From Niveispirillum sp. SYP-B3756 (lineage in GTDB: Bacteria > Pseudomonadota > Alphaproteobacteria > Azospirillales > Azospirillaceae): a DNA stretch of 64,000 nucleotides. Shown here in pieces: positions 1 to 7,899 of this stretch (positions are counted from its first letter, which is position 1; each line of letters starts with the position of its first letter). The translations under genes were made by a program, and so were the position numbers. The DNA lies in the NCBI RefSeq assembly GCF_009495745.1, contig NZ_WIDQ01000001.1, forward strand, positions 496,001 to 560,000, written 5' to 3'. The notes beneath the pieces were generated by a model. That model searched no databases and had not been told where the DNA came from. It worked only from the letters and a program-made list of their open reading frames with translations.

Positions 1-2292
1 ATCGTCGGGCTTGATGCCGATACCTGTGTCGCTGACTGCCACACTGACGCCCCGCGCCGGGTCCACCCCGGCGACCAGTTTCACCGTACCGCCGGGGGCG
101 GTGAATTTCACGGCGTTGGAGAGCAGGTTCAGCACAATCTGCTTGAACTTCACATCATCCACCAGGATGGGCGGCATCCCGTCGGCCACCTGCACCACCA
201 GATTAAGGCGGCGTTCCATGGCGCGGGCGCGCACAATGCGCTCACAGCCACGCACCAGTTCTTCCACCCCGCAGATGCGCTCCCGCAGTTCCACCCGCCC
301 CGCCTCCATCTTGGAGACATCCAGGATATCATTGATCAGGGTCAGCAGATGGCGGCCCGACGCGATGATATCGCCGGCATAGGCGGATGTGGCCATAGGC
401 TTGCCCACCGCCTCCGCACTTTGCAGCTCACTTTCCAGCACCTCGGCGAAACCGATAATGGCGTTCAGCGGGGTACGCAGCTCATGGCTCATATTGGCCA
501 GGAATTCCGTCTTGGTGCGGCTGCCCAGTTCGGCCTGCGCCTTGGCCTGTTCCAGCTGTTCGGCCGCCCGCCGGCTGGAAATGGTCAGGGAGGCCAGCTG
601 CACCGCCCGGCGCGCCCGTTCCATCTCCCAGTCCTTGGGTTCCCGCACCTGCCGGCCATAGATGGCGAAGGCGCCCAGCGCCTCCCCCTCCGCCGTCAGA
701 ATCGGCAGCGACCAGCAGGAGCACAACCCATGGGGCAGGACGATATCCTTGAATCTGGCCCAGCGCGGATCGTTTTCCACATCAGTAACGATGACGGGCA
801 CGCGGCGATAGATGGCGGTGCCGCAGGAACCCACCTCCGGACCGATGGCGACCCCCTCATAGGCAACCGCGATCTCCGCCGGCATGTTGGGTGCGGCCGC
901 CACCGTTACATGCAGCCCGTCTTCGCGCAGCAGCAAAACTGAACAGAGCGCATCATCCAGCTGCTGTTCCATACCCCGGCACAGAGCCACCAGTATCTCC
1001 TCCAGCGGGGCGCTGGCGGCCGCCATCTCCAGAATGCCGCGTTCCACCGTCAATTGCCGCTCCATGCGGCGGCGTTCGCGGTTTTCTGTCTGCAGCTGGC
1101 GGGCATTTTCCTTGAACACGGCCACCGCCGCCGCCATGGCGCGCAATTCGCGGCTGAACAGCTTTTCCGGCAGCGGGGCCGACAGGTCGCCGCCCGCCAC
1201 CGCGCGCATGGCACTGGTCATCTTCTGAATGGGCAGCAGCACACGCCGGCGGATCAGATGCATGGCAACGATCAGGGCCAGCAGAGCCAGCACCAGTTCG
1301 CCCCCGTTCAGCCAAAGCCGCTGGCGGGCGGCGGCCTTCGCAGCAGTCGTGGCTTCCGTCGCAGCACTGATGGCAGCGGCGATCAGGTCACCGGATACGT
1401 TCAGCACGCTGGTGCCTGTACGCATCAGTTCCGGCAGGCGCACCCGTTCTGCCGCCGCCCCCTCTTTTTTGGCCGCCGCGTCGAGAATGGCACGCCGCAG
1501 CGGAATATAACGCTGGAACAGGGCAGTCTCCGTCTGGCCGACGGTCAGACGCACCGGGTCTGGCAGGACAACACCGTTGGTCGCCTCCCGCAGATTGCGC
1601 CAGGAAAGCTCCAACCCGGCAAGCAGACTGGTGGCCAGGTCCGGATCGGTCGCCACCCCCAGCATGGTCAACCGATAGAGCATCCCCATATCGGCACCGA
1701 CGGCCTGGCGCAGCTTGATGGCTTCACGGGCCAGCATCTCCGCGGCACCGGCCGTACCGCCCACCGACAGGGATGGGCGATTGATCTCCCGCAGCAAGGT
1801 CAACAGGGCCGCCGACTGGCTCTGTGTTGCATCCTGCCACTCCGTCAGCGACAGCGGATTGTCCCGTTCCGCCGCATCCCCCTCACCGGACAAGCGGCGC
1901 TCCATGCGGGGGCGTACCTCCCGCAGCCGGGTAGTGGCAACCCGAAGGGAGGCCACATCCTCCCCCAGGGATTCTTCCACATGTACCCGACGCAGTTCAT
2001 CCAGCGCCGCTTCCACCGCCATATCCGACTCGTGGCGGTGCCGGGCAATCTGCTGGCGCAGATCCGGTTGGGGTACATCCACCACATGGGACGATTCCAG
2101 CAACAGATTAACCAGCCCGGCTTCAATCGCATGGGCACGGGCGGCCACCAGCAAATGCTGACTGACCTGTTTCAGTCCCGCAATCTCCCGCGCGGCAGCA
2201 TAGTCCCGCCAGCCGGCCCGCAGATCGACGGCCGTTCCGGCAAGCTGAACGCCCGCCAGCATGGCAAGGCCGCCCATCAGGACTTTCCGCAT
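1..2292 (-). CDS. Sensor histidine kinase with HAMP and GAF domains (3' end cut off)
   Basis: A membrane-bound sensor kinase read continuously from the ATG at 2292 to the window edge (764 codons seen, no stop). An N-terminal hydrophobic segment (about residues 4-20) and a second membrane segment (about 328-345, LALLALIVAMHLI) flank a roughly 300-residue helical sensor region. A HAMP linker (about 345-400) and a GAF domain (about 430-570) follow. The HisKA phosphoacceptor box SHELRTPLNAI lies near residue 601 and the N box QIVLNLLSNAVKF near 720. The sequence stops inside the ATPase domain just after SDTGIGI, so a possible C-terminal receiver domain cannot be excluded. Autophosphorylation on the HisKA histidine is known family behaviour; the signal is unknown. 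No response regulator gene is visible on this side. Confidence 0.9.
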   Translation of the reverse strand, partial: MRKVLMGGLAMLAGVQLAGTAVDLRAGWRDYAAAREIAGLKQVSQHLLVAARAHAIEAGLVNLLLESSHVVDVPQPDLRQQIARHRHESDMAVEAALDELRRVHVEESLGEDVASLRVATTRLREVRPRMERRLSGEGDAAERDNPLSLTEWQDATQSQSAALLTLLREINRPSLSVGGTAGAAEMLAREAIKLRQAVGADMGMLYRLTMLGVATDPDLATSLLAGLELSWRNLREATNGVVLPDPVRLTVGQTETALFQRYIPLRRAILDAAAKKEGAAAERVRLPELMRTGTSVLNVSGDLIAAAISAATEATTAAKAAARQRLWLNGGELVLALLALIVAMHLIRRRVLLPIQKMTSAMRAVAGGDLSAPLPEKLFSRELRAMAAAVAVFKENARQLQTENRERRRMERQLTVERGILEMAAASAPLEEILVALCRGMEQQLDDALCSVLLLREDGLHVTVAAAPNMPAEIAVAYEGVAIGPEVGSCGTAIYRRVPVIVTDVENDPRWARFKDIVLPHGLCSCWSLPILTAEGEALGAFAIYGRQVREPKDWEMERARRAVQLASLTISSRRAAEQLEQAKAQAELGSRTKTEFLANMSHELRTPLNAIIGFAEVLESELQSAEAVGKPMATSAYAGDIIASGRHLLTLINDILDVSKMEAGRVELRERICGVEELVRGCERIVRARAMERRLNLVVQVADGMPPILVDDVKFKQIVLNLLSNAVKFTAPGGTVKLVAGVDPARGVSVAVSDTGIGIKPDD

Positions 2293-2423
2293 GAAGTCTC
2301 CCGCCCCGGCCGGCGCCGGTGAGGTTCAATGATGAACCACACTCTACGTTTCGGGGTAACGCTCCGCAATGATGCAGGCGGCATCGACGCCAGGGCAATG
2401 CCACTTACAGCGCCAAAAACAGA

Positions 2424-2891
2424 TCAATCAACGTCGGTGAGCCGGATGATGACATCGATCCGGGCGATACGCGCACCGGCGGGCAGATCGGGAATGCCGG
2501 CCACCTGCAACTGACGTCCGCAAATATCCCGCAACTGGCCGCTGCCTTCATGAAAAAAATGGTGGTGGTCGTCGATATTCGTATCGAAATAGGCGCGTCC
2601 GGCCTCCACCACCACCTCCCGCAGCAAACCGGCCTCGCGGAACTGGTTCAGCGTATTATAGACCGTGGCCAGGGAGACCTGCATCTGCGCCTCCAGCGCC
2701 TCCCCGTGCAGCTGCTCGGCCGTGACATGGCGGTGACCAGCATCAAACAGCAGCTTGGCCAGGGCCAAGCGCTGACGCGTTGGTCGCAGCCCGGCACCCA
2801 CCAGACGGGTCGCCGTGGCAGCACAGCAGCGTTCGGTCATTTTCGTGCAAATATCGTCGGGCGGATCGAAAGGCGTAGTCATATCTGCCAT
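2424..2891 (-). CDS. irr: Iron response regulator Irr (Fur family)
   Basis: A 155-residue Fur-superfamily repressor. The winged-helix region includes RPTRQRLALAKLLF (36-49) and SLATVYNTLNQF (73-84). The metal/haem-binding histidine cluster HHHFFHE sits at 109-115, a pattern typical of alphaproteobacterial Irr rather than Fur, Zur or PerR. The N terminus carries Cys15, Cys22 and Cys23 but no GCPWH haem motif as in Bradyrhizobium, so this resembles Irr variants that sense haem through the histidine cluster. Irr represses iron-using and activates iron-uptake genes when iron is low. feoAB (31.6-33.7 kb) and the HugZ-like gene (42.7 kb) are plausible targets, but this is inference. A downstream in-frame ATG (codon 4) is an alternative start. 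Confidence 0.9.
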   Translation of the reverse strand: MADMTTPFDPPDDICTKMTERCCAATATRLVGAGLRPTRQRLALAKLLFDAGHRHVTAEQLHGEALEAQMQVSLATVYNTLNQFREAGLLREVVVEAGRAYFDTNIDDHHHFFHEGSGQLRDICGRQLQVAGIPDLPAGARIARIDVIIRLTDVD

Positions 2892-3095
2892 GCGGTGGGG
2901 GTGGGCCGATTCATGGACACTCTGTGATGGCCGTCATTTGGCGTAGAAGCGTGCCCTTGGCAAGGGGGCGTACGATCCCGTGCATCAGCCGTGCATCGCC
3001 GGGCCCCACCCACCGGGCGACGATGTTGACGGGGTGCGGGGCCGGCGGTCGCCGGCCGCCACCGGGTATCGGCCCGGCTCCTTGATCTGATAGCC

Positions 3096-3524
3096 TTACC
3101 GCCGCCCATACATGGCGTCGGCCACTTCGCGGTCAACAATGGTCTTGCCGACGGGGGCCAGCGCCAGCCCGGCAAATTTGAAATGCTGGAAGCCGAAGGG
3201 AATGCCGATGATGGTCAGGCAGAAACCCAACCCCAGCAGCAGATGCCCCAATGCCAGCCAGATGCCGGCGAAGATGAACCAGATGATATTGCCGATGGCG
3301 CCCAGCGCCCCTGTGCCCAAATCCTCCCGCCCCGTCAGGTCGGCCCGGTCCACCGCAACCCGGCCAAAGGGCCAGAGCATGAAGATACCGATATTCACCG
3401 CCGCCCGCGCCCAGGGGATGCCGACAATGGTGATGACCATGAACAGCGCCGCTGTCAGCCAGCCCAGTGCCGCGGCAAAGCCGAACAGGAACACCCACAG
3501 CACGTTCAGCAACAGGTTAATCAT
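3096..3524 (-). CDS. yccF: YccF-type inner membrane protein
   Basis: A 142-residue membrane protein with the two tandem YccF domains of this family. The first begins LLNVLWVFLFGFAAALGW and includes ITIVGIPWARAAVNIG; the second includes IIWFIFAGIWLALGHLL and LTIIGIPFGFQ. Four hydrophobic helices are predicted. The start at 3524 has an AGGAAAG ribosome site 6-7 bases upstream; the open frame continues much further 5', but that extension has no family similarity. YccF proteins are widespread with no firmly assigned function (membrane stress or ion-related roles have been suggested). It ends about 200 bases upstream of irr on the same strand; co-transcription is possible but not shown. Confidence 0.85.
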   Translation of the reverse strand: MINLLLNVLWVFLFGFAAALGWLTAALFMVITIVGIPWARAAVNIGIFMLWPFGRVAVDRADLTGREDLGTGALGAIGNIIWFIFAGIWLALGHLLLGLGFCLTIIGIPFGFQHFKFAGLALAPVGKTIVDREVADAMYGRR

Positions 3525-3726
3525 CACCGCTTTCCTTGCTTGATCAGGGACATGGCCATCATGCCTGATATCGGGGCTGAAGAAACGGCCAATGCGACGC
3601 CCCGGCAAAGGACCACCGCCTGCGTTCCCCAGCAATGCGCCAGGCGCGGGGTCGCCTATCCTATCGGCGCGATTGACGGGAAGCCGGGTTGGCCGTATCT
3701 TATCCACAGCCCCAGTGAGGTGTGTG

Positions 3727-3966
3727 ATGGCGATCAGCGGCATTTCTACATATGCGTCCCAAGCGGTATCCCAAAGCCCGACCGTCCGTTCCACGGACGG
3801 TGGCAGCCGGGTGCAGGCTGTGGGTGCCGTCCAGCAGGACAATAGCAGCAACCCGGCGGAAGAAAGCCGGGAGAGCGTGCAGAACACCGCTCCCACGGAT
3901 AATGAACGGCAGGAGGCTGTGCAGTCCGGCCGCACCCGTGGCAGCTTCGTGAACATCACCGCCTGA
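3727..3966 (+). CDS. Small hypothetical protein (79 aa)
   Basis: A short plus-strand gene beginning MAISGISTYASQAVSQ and ending SGRTRGSFVNITA. It is rich in Ser, Gln, Asn and Glu, has no membrane segment and is probably disordered. A GTGAGG ribosome-binding sequence lies 6-11 bases before the ATG. A strong rho-independent terminator at 4022-4060 lies about 55 bases after the stop, as expected of a one-gene transcript. I do not recognise the family. The N terminus resembles short cytoplasmic proteins of unknown function in related bacteria, but this is a weak impression. An in-frame upstream extension exists but lacks a ribosome site. Confidence 0.55.
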   Translation: MAISGISTYASQAVSQSPTVRSTDGGSRVQAVGAVQQDNSSNPAEESRESVQNTAPTDNERQEAVQSGRTRGSFVNITA

Positions 3967-4021
3967 TCATAGGCAATAAAACCGGACAGGTACGGCGTTT
4001 CAAGGCCCGATCCCAAAGACC

Positions 4022-4060
4022 AAAAGCCCGCGCAGGGAATGCCCCGCGCGGGCTTTTTTA
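4022..4060. terminator. Strong intrinsic terminator
   Basis: An 11-bp perfect stem (4023-4033 with 4046-4056, AAAGCCCGCGC) closes a 12-base loop and is followed by a T run on the plus strand. It probably ends the small gene at 3727-3966. The stem also starts with A residues, so it may stop minus-strand transcription coming from the ferredoxin-NADP reductase gene. Confidence 0.85.
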
Positions 4061-4175
4061 CCAACGGCCATCACTGATGACCGTTGGTAATGCTGCGACC
4101 GCCGCCGCGCGGCCCGTGCCGTGTGCCCGAGGGCGCGGAGGCGCCCACCGGCGATTTGAGGGGCAGTAAACAGTG

Positions 4176-5198
4176 TCAGGCCCCCGGCTTGCCCTTGCTG
4201 GTGGAATATTCAAAATGCAGGGCCACATCCGGGTGAACCAACGGATGGATGGCATGGGCGGCCATCGCCGCTTCGGCGAAACCGCACAGGATCAGCTTCA
4301 GCTTGCCGGGATAGTTGGCGATATCGCCGACGGCATGGATGCCGGGGGCTGATGTCGCCAGCGTGCGCTGGTCCACGGCGATATGGCCCTTTTCCATCTC
4401 CAGGCCCCAATCGGCGATCGGGCCCAGATTCATCGCCAGCCCGAAGAAGGGCAGCAGCACATCGGCGTCCAGCACCTTTTCCTTATCGTCCAGGTCGGCC
4501 ACCTTCACGCCGGTCAGCTTGCCCTCCACCCCTTCCAGCCCGGAAAGCTGATAGGGCACCACCAGTTCGATCTTGCCCGACGCGATCAGCGCATCCATGC
4601 GCGACACACTTTCAGGTGCTGCGCGGAATTTCGGGCGGCGATGCACCACCATCACCTTTTCTGCCACTTCCGACAGGGAATTGGCCCAGTCCACCGCGCT
4701 GTCGCCGCCGCCGGCAATCACCACGCGCTTGCCGGCATAATCGGCCCGGCGCTTCACCATGTAGAAGACACCGGAACCTTCATACTGTTCCAACCCGTCC
4801 AGCGGCGGCTTGTTGGGGCCAAAGGCACCCACACCGGCGGCGATGATCACCGCCTTGGCTTCAATCAACGTGCCCTTGTCGGTGCCGACCAGCCAGCCCT
4901 CGCCTTCACGGGTCAGGGTGGTGACCTGCTGGCCCAGATGGTAGGTGGGGTTGAAGGGGGCGGCCTGTTCAGCCAACCGGTCGATCAGGTCGGCCCCGTC
5001 GATGGAGGGGTGGGCCGGAATGTCATAGATCGGCTTTTCCGGGTACAAAGCCGTGCATTGCCCGCCCAGCATATCCAGCGCGTCCACCACATGGGTACGC
5101 ATCTTCAACATGCCGCATTCAAACACGGCGAACAGGCCGACAGGCCCGGCGCCAATGATGACGACATCGGTGGAATGGCGATTCTGGGTATCGGACAT
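4176..5198 (-). CDS. Ferredoxin-NADP reductase, thioredoxin-reductase-like type
   Basis: A 340-residue two-dinucleotide-fold flavoprotein. The FAD motif IIGAGPVGLFAVFECG is at about 14-29, followed by MLGGQCTALYPEKPIYDIP (about 43-61). The NADPH motif VIAGGGDSAVDW is near 160-171 and the late FAD motif GIHAVGDIANYPGKLKLI near 285-302. The CxxC disulphide of true thioredoxin reductases is absent, which places it in the TrxR-like ferredoxin/flavodoxin-NADP(+) reductase family (FENR2). It moves electrons between NADPH and ferredoxin or flavodoxin in the cytosol. It is transcribed away from tsaE, with a 176-base divergent spacer. Confidence 0.9.
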   Translation of the reverse strand: MSDTQNRHSTDVVIIGAGPVGLFAVFECGMLKMRTHVVDALDMLGGQCTALYPEKPIYDIPAHPSIDGADLIDRLAEQAAPFNPTYHLGQQVTTLTREGEGWLVGTDKGTLIEAKAVIIAAGVGAFGPNKPPLDGLEQYEGSGVFYMVKRRADYAGKRVVIAGGGDSAVDWANSLSEVAEKVMVVHRRPKFRAAPESVSRMDALIASGKIELVVPYQLSGLEGVEGKLTGVKVADLDDKEKVLDADVLLPFFGLAMNLGPIADWGLEMEKGHIAVDQRTLATSAPGIHAVGDIANYPGKLKLILCGFAEAAMAAHAIHPLVHPDVALHFEYSTSKGKPGA

Positions 5199-5374
5199 GG
5201 GCGTAAACTTTCCGGCAACCGGTGAATGATCGCCGGTTTAGGTGCCCCGTTTCCCCCAGCTTGGCAAGCCCCGCATTGTCTGGATGGCAAACGGAACCAG
5301 CCATTCCAAAGCGTCATGAAGTTGGGATAGACTCCCATTCAACACGCAATCCGTTTGGTTCATTTGCAGGCCCC

Positions 5375-5833
5375 ATGACCAGCCTTGTTTTCGATCTTGC
5401 CGATGAAGATGCCACGGCGGCCCTGGCCGCAACCGTGGCCGGGTGGCTGCGCGGCGGCGATGTGCTGGCCCTGCGGGGTGATCTGGGGGCCGGCAAAACC
5501 GCCTTCTGCCGGGCGCTGATCCGCCATCTGGCCGATAACCCGGAAGAGGAGGTGCCCAGCCCCACCTTCACCCTGGTACAGCAGTACGATCACCTTTCCC
5601 CCCCGCTCTGGCATTTTGACCTGTACCGGCTGACCGACCCGGCGGAGGTGGTGGAACTGGGTTGGGAGGAGGCGGTGCAGGATTGTGCCCTGGTGGAATG
5701 GCCGGACCGGCTGGGCCGTCTGCTGCCGGCCGACCGGCTGGATATTGACATCAATATCACCGGTCCGACCAGCCGCCGGGCCGTGCTGACCGGGCGGGGC
5801 CGCTGGGAAGGCCGGCTGGCGGGGATGGCGTGA
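5375..5833 (+). CDS. tsaE: tRNA threonylcarbamoyladenosine biosynthesis ATPase TsaE
   Basis: A 152-residue P-loop ATPase of the TsaBDE complex that makes t6A37 in ANN-decoding tRNAs. The Walker A GDLGAGKTAFCRALI lies at about 33-47. The family signature SPTFTLVQQY follows at about 61-70, and HFDLYRL with LGWEEA and LVEWPDRL complete the TsaE pattern. The chosen ATG (5375) gives normal family length; a longer reading frame upstream has no similarity. It is the first gene of the tsaE-amgK-murU-addB operon, and its TGA overlaps the ATG of amgK (TGATG), indicating translational coupling. Confidence 0.93.
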   Translation: MTSLVFDLADEDATAALAATVAGWLRGGDVLALRGDLGAGKTAFCRALIRHLADNPEEEVPSPTFTLVQQYDHLSPPLWHFDLYRLTDPAEVVELGWEEAVQDCALVEWPDRLGRLLPADRLDIDINITGPTSRRAVLTGRGRWEGRLAGMA

Positions 5834-6855
5834 TGCGCGAAAGCCAGATCAAGACCTTGCTGGCGGGCGCCGGCTGGGGCGGGGCGGTACGCCTTCCCAT
5901 GGGGGCCGACTGGTCCACCCGCCGTTATGAACGGCTGACCCGGCAGGGTGCGGCACCGCCCAGCGCCATCCTGATGGATGCGGAAGGCGTCGGGGCAGCA
6001 CAGGTGCCGCCCTTCATGCAGGTTTGTGCCTTGCTGCGGGAATGCGGCCTGTCCGCCCCGGAGCCCTATGCCGCCGCCGCCGACCAGGGCCTGCTGCTGC
6101 TGGAAGATTATGGCGATGACAGTTTTGCCCGGCTGCTGGAAGGCGGGGCCGATCCCGGACCGCTCTACCGGCTGGCCACCGATGTGCTGATCCATTTGCA
6201 TGATCGTTTCCGCCTGGATCAGCCGGGGGCGGCGGGCCTGCCCCGCTATGATCTGGCCCTGTTCAGCGCCCAGGTTCGCCTGTTCGGCGATGCCTATTTC
6301 CAGGCCGCCGGCCAGCCGTTGGGGGACGTAGCGCGTGCCGCCCTGGATGCGGCGTGGCAGGTGGTGCTGGAAAGCGTGCTGGGCCTGCTGCCGGTCAGTC
6401 TGCTGCTGCGCGATTACCATCCCGGCAATCTGATGCTGCTGCCGGCCCGCGAGGGCGTGCAGGCCTGCGGCTTGCTGGATGTACAGGATGCCGGCATCGG
6501 CCCGGTCAGCTATGACCTGCTCTCCCTGCTGGAAGATGCAAGGCGGGATGTGGCCCCTGATATCCAGGCGGCCATGCGCGCCCGTTACCTGAATGCCCGG
6601 TCGGGGGTTGAATCCGATGCGTTCAACGCCAGCTATGCCGTGATGGGGGCGATGCGCCATGCGCGCATTCTGGGCCGGGTGGCCCAGCTTTGCGCCCAGG
6701 GTGGCAGCCGTAAACAACTGGCCTTTCTGGCCCGCGTCTGGGGCCAGTTCGCCCATGCCATCCGCCACCCGTTATTGGCTCCGGTGGCGGATTTTGTCGC
6801 CAGCCACCTGCCCGCTGACGGGGCGGTCGGGCATATTCTGGATCAGGCCGCGTAA
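5833..6855 (+). CDS. amgK: N-acetylmuramate/N-acetylglucosamine kinase AmgK
   Basis: A 340-residue aminoglycoside-phosphotransferase-fold kinase. The catalytic loop RDYHPGNLMLL and the metal-binding LLDVQDAGIGPVSYDL are both present, as is the N-terminal nucleotide-binding LLLLEDYGDDSF. AmgK phosphorylates the anomeric position of MurNAc and GlcNAc. With MurU immediately downstream it forms the recycling shortcut from MurNAc to UDP-MurNAc that bypasses MurA and gives fosfomycin tolerance in Pseudomonas and relatives. It overlaps the tsaE stop by one base and ends 14 bases before murU, so the three genes are one transcription unit. Confidence 0.88.
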   Translation: MRESQIKTLLAGAGWGGAVRLPMGADWSTRRYERLTRQGAAPPSAILMDAEGVGAAQVPPFMQVCALLRECGLSAPEPYAAAADQGLLLLEDYGDDSFARLLEGGADPGPLYRLATDVLIHLHDRFRLDQPGAAGLPRYDLALFSAQVRLFGDAYFQAAGQPLGDVARAALDAAWQVVLESVLGLLPVSLLLRDYHPGNLMLLPAREGVQACGLLDVQDAGIGPVSYDLLSLLEDARRDVAPDIQAAMRARYLNARSGVESDAFNASYAVMGAMRHARILGRVAQLCAQGGSRKQLAFLARVWGQFAHAIRHPLLAPVADFVASHLPADGAVGHILDQAA

Positions 6856-6869
6856 AGGGAGTTTCTTTC

Positions 6870-7610
6870 ATGGAGTTCATGCCGAAGCGGGCCATGGTGC
6901 TGGCCGCCGGATTGGGAATGCGGATGCGGCCGATCACCCTGACCACGCCGAAACCGCTGGTCGCGGTCGGTGGCAAGCCGATGCTGGACCATGCGCTGGA
7001 CCGGCTGGCCGATGCTGGCGTGGAAGAGGCGGTGGTGAATGCCCATTGGCTGGCCGATAAGATCGCCGACCATCTGGCCGCCCGCCGCCAGCCCGCCCCC
7101 CGCATCACCCTGTCGCGGGAAGCCGACGTGCTGGAAACCGGCGGCGGTGTGCGCCATGCCCTGCCTCTGCTGGGCGACGAGCCGTTTTTCACCATCAATG
7201 CCGATATTGTCTGGCTGGATGGGCCGGTGCCCGCGCTGAAGCGGCTGGCCCAGGCCTGGGACGCCGACAAGATGGATTGCCTGCTGCTGGTGACACCCAC
7301 GGCCACCGCCGTCGGCTATCACGGGCGCGGCGATTACCACATGGACCCGGATGGCGTGCTGACCAGCCGCGTGGAGGGGGAGGTCAGCCCCTTCGTGATG
7401 GCCGGCATCGCCATCATGAAGCCAGACCTGTTCGCGGACCGCCCCGATGGGGCCTTCAGCCAGAGCCTGATCTGGCGGGAGGTGGAGGCGGCAGGCCGGC
7501 TGTACGGTGTGCGCCATGATGGCAACTGGTACCATGTCGGCACCCCCGATGCCGTTCCCCTGGTAGACGCGCATCTGCGCGAACCGCTGGGGCGGGAGGT
7601 GGTGCCGTAA
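6870..7610 (+). CDS. murU: N-acetylmuramate-1-phosphate uridylyltransferase MurU
   Basis: A 246-residue nucleotidyltransferase. The NTP-binding signature AMVLAAGLGMRMRPIT (about 8-23) and PKPLVAVGGKPMLDHAL (about 28-44) define the family. INADIVWLDG (near 110) carries the metal-binding Asp and WYHVGTPDA (about 223-231) is the usual C-terminal motif. It converts MurNAc-1-phosphate plus UTP to UDP-MurNAc, the step after AmgK. A GGGAG ribosome site lies 8 bases before the ATG. GlmU/RmlA-like sugar nucleotidyltransferases are the main alternative, but pairing with amgK supports MurU. Confidence 0.88.
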   Translation: MEFMPKRAMVLAAGLGMRMRPITLTTPKPLVAVGGKPMLDHALDRLADAGVEEAVVNAHWLADKIADHLAARRQPAPRITLSREADVLETGGGVRHALPLLGDEPFFTINADIVWLDGPVPALKRLAQAWDADKMDCLLLVTPTATAVGYHGRGDYHMDPDGVLTSRVEGEVSPFVMAGIAIMKPDLFADRPDGAFSQSLIWREVEAAGRLYGVRHDGNWYHVGTPDAVPLVDAHLREPLGREVVP

Positions 7611-7697
7611 GGGGAGGGCATTCCGCGCGATCTCAAACGTTGCTTCTGCTTCAGCGCCGTCATTCTTCTCGCTTCAACCGTTATTCCTGCCCTTTCA

Positions 7698-7800
7698 ACC
7701 GTCATTCCCGCGAAGGCGGGAACCCATACGACGCTTCCACCAGAAGTCGGGTGCCGGGAGGCACCGTTGCTTGGATTCCCGCCTTCGCGGGAATGACGGT
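7698..7800. repeat. Inverted-repeat (REP/BIME-like) element
   Basis: Two arms of 26-28 bases face each other across about 50 bases. The left arm (7698-7723) begins ACCGTCATTCCCGCGAAGGC, and the right arm (7773-7800) is its near-perfect reverse complement. Each arm also contains a small internal palindrome (TTCCCGC/GCGGGAA). It lies in the 289-base murU-addB gap and could form a long hairpin in the operon mRNA. Related but GC-shifted elements occur at 12824-12909 and 39726-39841. Confidence 0.85.
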
Positions 7801-7899
7801 GGTGAAAGGCGATAACGATGGTTATTGAAGCGGGAAGTGCCGTTGAATGACCGAAATAGCCAGCCTTCCCCTTCACCCGTTTAGCACCCCCCGGTCCCC

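Noticed and set aside
1054-2322. Plus-strand frame of 422 codons opposite the sensor kinase
   Set aside because: The minus-strand kinase carries full HAMP/GAF/HisKA signatures; the plus frame is an artefact of third-position GC.
3525-4064. N-terminal extension of the YccF gene
   Set aside because: The extension overlaps the small plus-strand gene and a terminator, and YccF proteins begin at the internal Met.
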